Of a stretch of DNA of 64,000 nucleotides, positions 58,325 to 64,000 are shown in pieces. The position numbers and the translations under genes are program-made. The notes under the pieces were generated by a model that saw only the letters and a list, made by a program, of their open reading frames with translations, had not been told where the DNA came from and did no database searches. Source of the DNA: Micromonospora matsumotoense (GTDB taxonomy: Bacteria; Actinomycetota; Actinomycetes; Mycobacteriales; Micromonosporaceae); the NCBI RefSeq assembly GCF_900091525.1, contig NZ_FMCU01000006.1:310001-374000 (forward strand), given 5' to 3'. Every line of letters begins with the position of its first letter. Within the stretch, counting starts at the first letter, position 1.

Positions 58325-58989
58325 CGGTGGGCCCGGACGGAGCGGGGGAGCCAGGTGGGGCGGTGCCAGGAACGCCACGGCGGCCGGAGCGGGGCGCGGC
58401 GGTGACCGGGGCGGCGGAGTCCGCGCCGCCGGTGGCCCGGGTGCCGGTGCTCAACGCGGCCAACGGGCTGACCCTGCTGCGGCTGGTGCTGGTGCCCGTC
58501 TTCGCGGCCTCGGTGATCGCCTCCGGGCTGACCCACACCGGGTGGCGGATCGCCGCCTGCCTGATCTTCGCGTTCGCCTCGATGACCGACCTGGTGGACG
58601 GCTGGATCGCCCGCCGGTTCGGGCTGGTCACCTCGGTCGGCAAGGTGGCCGACCCGATCGCCGACAAGGCGCTCACCGGCGCGGCCCTGGTGCTGCTCTC
58701 CGTCTACGACCGGCTGCCCTGGTGGGTGACGGTGCTGATCCTCGTCCGGGAGCTGGGCATCACCGGGCTGCGGTTCTGGGTGATCCGGCACGGCGTGATT
58801 GCCGCCAGCCGGGGCGGCAAGCTCAAGACGGCGCTGCAGGTCCTGGCCATCGCCTGGTATCTCTGGCCGATGCCGGCCGCCCTCGCCGCCGTCGGCGGAT
58901 GGATCATGGCCGCCGCCGTGCTGGTCACCGTGGTCACCGGCTTCGACTACGTCGCCCAGGCGCTGCGGCTGCGCCGTCCCCGCCCCTGA
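58321..58989 (+). CDS. pgsA: CDP-diacylglycerol-glycerol-3-phosphate 3-phosphatidyltransferase
   Basis: A 222-residue membrane enzyme of phosphatidylglycerol synthesis. The CDP-alcohol phosphotransferase motif is intact: DLVDGWIAR, then [10 protein letters not shown]. The N-terminal 45 residues are disordered; a GTG near 58402 is a possible shorter start. The start overlaps the rimO stop, a conserved rimO-pgsA arrangement in this lineage. Confidence 0.95.
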   Translation: MTVGPDGAGEPGGAVPGTPRRPERGAAVTGAAESAPPVARVPVLNAANGLTLLRLVLVPVFAASVIASGLTHTGWRIAACLIFAFASMTDLVDGWIARRFGLVTSVGKVADPIADKALTGAALVLLSVYDRLPWWVTVLILVRELGITGLRFWVIRHGVIAASRGGKLKTALQVLAIAWYLWPMPAALAAVGGWIMAAAVLVTVVTGFDYVAQALRLRRPRP

Positions 58990-59234
58990 CCGGGCTTCCC
59001 GACCTCACCTGCCGCGCCGCGTAGCCGGCGTCAGTCCCCGGCCGGCCCCGCGCTGGCGCCCGGCCCCGCGTCGGAATCCCGGGACGGCGGGACGACTGTC
59101 CCTGCCGGACGGGACGCCCCGCCCCGCAGAGTCGGCACCGCACCGGCCCCTGCGGTCCGGTGCGGCGGCGGCCCGGTCGGGTCGACGCCCGACGACGGCG
59201 GGCGGGGTTGCGCCCGGTGGCGGGAGGAGCAACG

Positions 59235-62200
59235 GTGCGGACAGCGACGAGACACACCCGGGGACGGTCCCCGGGCGGCGGGTGGCGCAGCCGCCGGCTG
59301 TGGGCGGCCGGACTGACGGCGGTACTGGCGGTCACCCTGCACCAGACCCCGGCCCACGCCGCCGACCCGGTGCCGTTCGACGAGCAGGCGGTGCACGGGG
59401 CGCTGTTCGGGGCGGTGGTGCAACTGCGCGACGCCGGGGCGGCCGGCCTGAAGGACGCCCTGCTCACCGCCGAGCTGCTGGACTGGCGTACCACCCAGCC
59501 GGGTGCCGACGCGACGCAGGTGGCCGCGCACGTCACCGCCACCCGGGCGGTCGCCGACACGGCGGTCAGCGACGCGCGGGCCGAGGACCGGTCCCGGTTC
59601 GCGGTGGCGATGGCGGTGCTGGCCCGGCTCGGCGAGTCCACCGGCGCGGTGACCACCGGCCCGACCGTCCGCGACTTCCTGACCAGCACGGTCGGCGCGG
59701 AGGGCGCGAACGTGGTGCCGGACGCGCTGAACCTGGTCCGCGGCGGTTACCAGGACGCGGCGTGGAACGCCCGCTCCCGCGACCTGGTCCAGGACACCTG
59801 GCGTGAGCTGCACCGTCGGGCCGCCACCGACGACGCCCTGGCCACCGGCTGGGACACCACCTTCGCCGGGCGGACCGGCACCGGCGTGCGTACCCCGGTC
59901 GACGGGTTGCTGGCCGCCCGGATCCACGAGCCGCGCGCCGACGGCAATGCCGGCACCCTCGGCCACTACGTGCCGCTGGCCGCGATCCGCGACCTGCGCG
60001 GGGACCCGACCGCCTTCCGGGCGCTGGTCCAGGAGCGGGCGTACGCCACGCTGAAGGTGCTCGACACCGACGGCAACAACCGGATCACCGAGGTGATCAG
60101 CTACGCCAACAGCTACCCGCTCCACCAGGACCCGAAGCCGAGCCAGCCGGTCGTCGACGCGGAGAAGGCGAAGACCGAGGCGAATCGCAAGATCTTCGAA
60201 GGGCTCGGCTCCACCGTCACGGTGCTGTCCACCCTGGTCGGTTTCGTCGACAAGAAGTTCGGCAAGCAGTTGGAGACCATCGGCAAGGCCGTGGTGACCT
60301 CGGTGACCGCGATCAACACGTACGTGACGACGGTGCTCGGGCAGGGACTGACCATGGCCGCGACGGCGATGGGCACGGCGGTGCTGACCGGCAACCTGCT
60401 CGGTGCGGCGGTGAGCCTGATCGGCCTCTTCGCCGGTGGTGGTGACCCGAACGCCGCCATCCAGGCGGAGATCGGCAAGCTGCGCCAGCAGATCGACCGG
60501 CTGGCCAAGGGGATCGACAAGCGGTTCGACCGGATCGAGTCGGCGCTCAAGGAGATGTACGCCGGGCTGGTCGCCCAGCTCGACGCGCTCACCAGGGGCC
60601 TCGACGAGGTACGCGCCAACCTCGGCCGGATCGCCACCCAGTTGCAGACCATCGAGCGCAAGGTCGACTCGATGGCGCTCGCCACCCACGTGGCCCTGGA
60701 GAACATCGCCAAGAGCCAGCTCAACTCGGTGATCACCACGTACGTGCACCACAAGGAGATCACCGGGCAGCCGATCCCGGACTACCTCGGCACGTACTTC
60801 CCGAAGGCCGAGTCGCCGACCTTCACCTTCGCCACCGTCAACGCCGCCGACGAGGGCACCTTCACCGCCCCGGCCGGGGCCAGCCTGGTCGACCCGGTCA
60901 GCGTGGTCGACACCCACCTGCCGGCCGGCTCGATCAACTATCTGGCCCGGTGGGCCAAGGACCGGGTCGGCGGCGAGTGGACCACCGGCCCGGTCGCCAA
61001 CGCCGCCGCCTGGACCACCGCCGCCCGGGTCTACAACATCCTGCAACTGGAGAACCCGCAGTTCGCCGGCCAGGTGGCCAGCGGGCGGGGCGACGCCGTG
61101 ACCCAGGCCGGGCGGACCATCAACGAGCGGGTCCGCCAGTTCAGCCAACCGGCGGCCGACGGCAGCACCAACCCGCTGTTCACCGCGCTGATGGCCGACT
61201 ACCGCACGGCGGTCACCGGCTGGAACGCCCAGGTGGAGAACGTCCGTAAGGCGGTGGTCTGGAACGGCAGCGACACCCTGCCGGTGCACGACATGTGGGG
61301 CAGCCCGGACCAGGCGCTCCCGGCGGCGAACCGGATTCCCGAGGTCGAGTCGATCGCGGGGTGCGGCGCGAGCCGGGTCAGCCGACCGATTCCGTCGACG
61401 GTACGACGCGCCAACCTGCCGAACGCCTTCCACCTGGCCCACCACGCCATGCCGCCGGGGCACGCGCCGGCGTTCTCCACCTGCTACGACGCGAACTTCG
61501 TCAACGTCGAGGAGCACGAGGGACCCCGGTTCCAGACCACCACCGGCGACCTCCAGATCACCCTGCGGTCGCGGGTGAAGTGGGCGGGCGGGGACTGGCA
61601 GGAGGTGCAGACCGCGACCAGGACGTTCCCGATCGGCACGTTCTGCTCGTGGGACGTCCGTTCCCCCGTTCCGCAGGGCTACTGCTACGACGAGAACAAG
61701 TACCTCACCGAGCGGTGGCCGGGGACGTACAAGCCGGCGTTCGAGTCGGCGGCGGTCCCGGTCGTCGCCACCCAGGCGACGACCGCCCGCAGCAAGGCCG
61801 CCGCGATGCTGTCCGGCCGGCAGAAGTACTTCTACCGGGTGATGCGGGCCGGCACCGGGCCGAACCCGCCGAGCAGCGACACCTGGGAGGTGTCCCGGGT
61901 GCTCTGGCAGAAGGGCAAGGCGGTCTCGGACGCGCTGCGGCTGTTGCAGGCGTACACGGAACTGGGGTGGGGTACCGCGCTGGAACTCGACGACAGCCTG
62001 ACCGGCCTGCTCTTCGGCAGCGACGGCCTGCCGGCCGACTACACCCGCCCGCGCAGCGACGCCGACCAGTCGGCCCACCAGCACCTGCGCAACGCGATGT
62101 CGCAGGCGGTGGCCAACTACGCCGACTGCGTGCAGTCGTTCGACTGGAACCCGTGCAACGAGGACCGGTCGGGCTTCGACCCGCTGCGCGACCAGGGCCG

Positions 62201-62426
62201 GTACGGTGCCGGCTGCGCCCAGGCCACCGTGCCGGACAAGCCGCGTGACCCGCTGAGCGCCTGCCTGGCCAGCGCGGCGTTCGTCCGGATCGGGCAACTC
62301 GGCCAGCGCTACGACCACTGGTCGACCCGGGTGCGCTCCGGTGGGCACACCGAGGGGCTGCCGGAGGTGACCGCGGCGACCGACATGACCCGGGCGACCA
62401 CGGTGAGCGTGCACCCGGCGGGCTGA
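59235..62426 (+). CDS. Large secreted protein of unknown function with hydrophobic core and coiled coil
   Basis: A 1063-residue exported protein. A long signal peptide (about 1-42; SRRLWAAGLTAVLAVTLHQTPAHA) is followed by an Ala-rich helical region with an EF-hand-like loop (277-288, DTDGNNRITEVI). A hydrophobic stretch (about 326-402) contains TYVTTVLGQGLTMAATAMGT, and a coiled coil (about 404-498) follows (IGKLRQQIDRLAKGIDKRF). The C-terminal half is globular with several Cys and ends in VSVHPAG. No family is recognised. A good ggaggag ribosome site precedes GTG 59235. Confidence 0.82.
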   Translation: MRTATRHTRGRSPGGGWRSRRLWAAGLTAVLAVTLHQTPAHAADPVPFDEQAVHGALFGAVVQLRDAGAAGLKDALLTAELLDWRTTQPGADATQVAAHVTATRAVADTAVSDARAEDRSRFAVAMAVLARLGESTGAVTTGPTVRDFLTSTVGAEGANVVPDALNLVRGGYQDAAWNARSRDLVQDTWRELHRRAATDDALATGWDTTFAGRTGTGVRTPVDGLLAARIHEPRADGNAGTLGHYVPLAAIRDLRGDPTAFRALVQERAYATLKVLDTDGNNRITEVISYANSYPLHQDPKPSQPVVDAEKAKTEANRKIFEGLGSTVTVLSTLVGFVDKKFGKQLETIGKAVVTSVTAINTYVTTVLGQGLTMAATAMGTAVLTGNLLGAAVSLIGLFAGGGDPNAAIQAEIGKLRQQIDRLAKGIDKRFDRIESALKEMYAGLVAQLDALTRGLDEVRANLGRIATQLQTIERKVDSMALATHVALENIAKSQLNSVITTYVHHKEITGQPIPDYLGTYFPKAESPTFTFATVNAADEGTFTAPAGASLVDPVSVVDTHLPAGSINYLARWAKDRVGGEWTTGPVANAAAWTTAARVYNILQLENPQFAGQVASGRGDAVTQAGRTINERVRQFSQPAADGSTNPLFTALMADYRTAVTGWNAQVENVRKAVVWNGSDTLPVHDMWGSPDQALPAANRIPEVESIAGCGASRVSRPIPSTVRRANLPNAFHLAHHAMPPGHAPAFSTCYDANFVNVEEHEGPRFQTTTGDLQITLRSRVKWAGGDWQEVQTATRTFPIGTFCSWDVRSPVPQGYCYDENKYLTERWPGTYKPAFESAAVPVVATQATTARSKAAAMLSGRQKYFYRVMRAGTGPNPPSSDTWEVSRVLWQKGKAVSDALRLLQAYTELGWGTALELDDSLTGLLFGSDGLPADYTRPRSDADQSAHQHLRNAMSQAVANYADCVQSFDWNPCNEDRSGFDPLRDQGRYGAGCAQATVPDKPRDPLSACLASAAFVRIGQLGQRYDHWSTRVRSGGHTEGLPEVTAATDMTRATTVSVHPAG

Positions 62427-62448
62427 CCGCCCACGGGGTGCCCCGACC

Positions 62449-62479
62449 GGGAGGGTCCCGCCGGGACCGGGACCCTCCC
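62449..62479 (+). terminator. 11-bp hairpin after the large secreted gene
   Basis: GGGAGGGTCCC (62449-62459) and GGGACCCTCCC (62469-62479) pair around a 9-nt loop, 22 nt after the stop codon. Confidence 0.75.
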
Positions 62480-62571
62480 ACGGTCGCGTACCGGCCGGGA
62501 CGCCTCCCCGGCGCGACGACGGGTGGCAGGGCTGGCACCTCGGTCGCGACGTGGCCGGGTGCCGCCGATCG

Positions 62572-62611
62572 GTCCCGCCGACCCGGGACATCCGACCCGG
62601 GTCGGCGGGAC
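62572..62611. repeat. 16-bp perfect inverted repeat
   Basis: Arms 62572-62587 and 62596-62611 with an 8-nt loop. It may be a second terminator or an upstream regulatory structure for the following gene. Confidence 0.7.
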
Positions 62612-62760
62612 AACCGGCGGACGACGATGGTTCGACCGTTCACCGACGACCGCCGGTCCGCCCGGCGGTGCCACTGTGGACGATCCACCACCTACGCTGC
62701 GGCGGACGGGTGCCGGCACGCCGGCCCCGTCGTCCGCGCACCGGCATCCGAGGAGTGATC

Positions 62761-63222
62761 ATGACGCTGAGCGCCGGCGACGACCGACGGATTCTGTTGA
62801 TCGCCACCAACGACACGTTCTGCCACGTCTACCAGGATCTGACCGACCTGCTGGCCACCGCCGACCACGGCGAGAAGCTCGCCGGGGCCGTCGAGTTCTT
62901 CGACGTCACCGGCCGCCGGCTGCATCCGGTCTTCTCCGCCGACTGGCGGCTGGAGATGCTGGAGGCCGGCACCGCCCCGGCGGAGCCCGAGGTCGTCCGG
63001 CAGCGGTTGTCCACGGTGGTCGCGCACGTGACGCAGTACGTCCACGACCACCCGGACGTGCTCACCCGGTCCCGGATCTCGTGGGAGCGGGCGCTGTCCG
63101 AACTGCCCCGCCTCGACGACCCGGACCTGTCCGAGGTCATCGGCGCCCTGCCGGAACACCTCGAACACGACACCGGCAACTGGCTGCACAACGCCATGCA
63201 CGCCGCCGGTTGGGCGGACTGA
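62761..63222 (+). CDS. Hypothetical protein
   Basis: A 153-residue soluble protein that starts MTLSAGDDRRILLIATNDTF. It has a compact alpha/beta look (LIATNDTFCHVYQDLTDLLATA, then GAVEFFDVTGRRLHPVFSADWRLEML) and a helical second half with His-rich ends (LPEHLEHDTGNWLHNAMHAAGW). The ATG has a gaggag ribosome site. I do not recognise the family. Confidence 0.8.
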   Translation: MTLSAGDDRRILLIATNDTFCHVYQDLTDLLATADHGEKLAGAVEFFDVTGRRLHPVFSADWRLEMLEAGTAPAEPEVVRQRLSTVVAHVTQYVHDHPDVLTRSRISWERALSELPRLDDPDLSEVIGALPEHLEHDTGNWLHNAMHAAGWAD

Positions 63223-63266
63223 CCCGCCCGACCCCACCACCGACGACCACCCCGGGAGGGCCTGCC

Positions 63267-64000
63267 GTGCCGTCGACCATCGGAGCGCCGTCCGCCCCCC
63301 GCCGGGTCCTGGCCGGGGTGGGCCTGGTCGTCGCCGTGCTCGTCCTGGTCGGGCAGTGGCGGGACCCGTACCCGGCGTCGCTCGGGCCGGCCGCGTTGAC
63401 CGGCACGATCGCGGTGGCGTTCACCGCGCTCGGGGGCCTGGTGCTGGCCGGGCTGCCCGGTCAGCCGGTGGGTCGGCTGATGGTGGCGGCCGGGCTCGTC
63501 GCGGGCGCGGCGGTGCTGGCGCTGAGCTGGTCGGCGGTCACCCCGTTGGCCTGGCTGAGCCAGTGGCTCTGGTGGCCGCCGTACGGCCTGATCTTCCTGG
63601 CCCTGTTGGTCTTCCCGGACGGCCGGCTGCCGGGCCGGCGCTGGCGGCCGGTCGCCGTCGGGCTGGTGGTCACCACGTCGGTGGTGGCCGTCGCGCTGGC
63701 GGTGGCCGCGACCAGCGACCCCCGGGGCCTGCTGCTGTCCGCCACGCCGGCCACCGACCCGACCGCACGGCTGCTGGTCCGGGTCGCCCTGCTGACCGTC
63801 GCGGTGCAACTGCTGCTGGTGGCCGCCGTGCTGGTGTCGCTGGCCGGTCGGTGGCGGCGGGCCGTCGGCGAGGCCCGTCAGCAACTGGCCTGCCTGCTGG
63901 CCGCCGGTGCGCTGTTCCTGCTCGGCTTCCTGCTGGACTGGCTCAACCTCTCCGGCGCGTGGGTGCTGATGGTGATCGCGATCCCGGGCGCGATGACCCT
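63267..64000 (+). CDS. N-terminal membrane region of a probable sensor histidine kinase (partial)
   Basis: A frame open from GTG 63267 (gggaggg ribosome site) to the window end, 244 complete codons, with about seven hydrophobic helices. LIFLALLVFPDGRLPGRRWRPV and GEARQQLACLLAAGALF recur in the membrane domains of actinobacterial two-component kinases, which is why I propose that class. The kinase part is outside the window, so this remains a prediction. Other membrane proteins cannot be excluded. Confidence 0.7.
   Translation, partial: MPSTIGAPSAPRRVLAGVGLVVAVLVLVGQWRDPYPASLGPAALTGTIAVAFTALGGLVLAGLPGQPVGRLMVAAGLVAGAAVLALSWSAVTPLAWLSQWLWWPPYGLIFLALLVFPDGRLPGRRWRPVAVGLVVTTSVVAVALAVAATSDPRGLLLSATPATDPTARLLVRVALLTVAVQLLLVAAVLVSLAGRWRRAVGEARQQLACLLAAGALFLLGFLLDWLNLSGAWVLMVIAIPGAMT

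Larger units (their letters stand above)
62427..62760. other. Intergenic region with two strong hairpins
   Basis: The 334 bp hold no gene. A first hairpin lies right after the large secreted gene, and a second 16-bp hairpin lies 150 bp before the next start; both are listed separately. The remainder is GC-rich without other recognisable sites. Confidence 0.7.

Noticed and set aside
59031..62591. 1186-codon open frame antisense to the large secreted gene
   Set aside because: It is a GC-driven mirror frame: composition is Val/Gly/Arg/His-rich, there is no signal or domain, and the sense frame has a signal peptide, ribosome site and terminator.

Overview
The window is high-GC DNA from an actinomycete. 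Gene order and protein style (rimP-nusA-ylxR-infB, then DUF503, rbfA, a DHH phosphoesterase, a MATE exporter, truB, ribF, rpsO, pnp, an M16 peptidase, dapB, thyX, dapA, rnj, ftsK, rimO, pgsA) fit Micromonosporaceae (Micromonospora or a relative); the family assignment is inference. Frequent GTG starts, GTGA stop/start overlaps and leaderless genes also fit. I saw no rRNA, tRNA, CRISPR array, transposase or prophage. Most of the window is core chromosome.

Layout. 1-3210: a gamma-glutamylation catabolic operon (end of a glutamine-synthetase-like ligase, aldehyde dehydrogenase, SDR, gamma-glutamyl-GABA-hydrolase-type amidotransferase). 3272-8037: a PPOX-fold protein, a 1218-residue hybrid histidine kinase that also carries a receiver, a SpoIIE-type phosphatase and an RsbW-like ATPase, and a convergent STAS anti-anti-sigma gene. 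8154-9724: methionine aminopeptidase and a VIT1/CCC1-type membrane protein. 9792-15287 (minus): PadR regulator, ABC ATPase, FtsX-like permease, DDN-type F420 oxidoreductase and a nucleotidyltransferase-like protein, headed by a compact promoter/operator. 15563-16515 (minus): a DUF4439 ferritin-like protein and a lipoprotein. 16688-36295: the translation and RNA-metabolism core, interrupted by small membrane-protein genes and an 886-bp gene-poor stretch (24793-25678), ending with dapB. 36400-41847: GNATs, a VOC protein, a GT87-type mannosyltransferase, a YcaQ-type DNA glycosylase and a DUF2752 protein. 42056-45522: thyX, dapA, rnj. 45604-51373: a secreted beta-propeller, an XRE regulator, a secreted chymotrypsin-fold protease and two YbjN-domain genes. 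51486-58989: ftsK, a small membrane protein, a DinB-like protein, a guanidinium exporter under a guanidine-III riboswitch, an ornithine-cyclodeaminase homologue, rimO and pgsA. 59235-64000: a very large secreted protein of unknown function, a 153-residue hypothetical, and the N-terminal membrane part of a probable sensor kinase that runs off the window.

The best-supported regulatory discovery is the guanidine-III riboswitch (55486-55530, minus) in front of a Gdx/SugE exporter, with a 10-nt downstream segment that can pair with the aptamer. The most intriguing uncharacterised protein is the 1063-residue secreted product at 59235-62426, whose hydrophobic core plus coiled coil resembles the layout of alpha-helical pore-forming toxins. 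About sixteen genes start 6-8 nt after a TANNNT-like -10 box with no Shine-Dalgarno, indicating widespread leaderless transcription.
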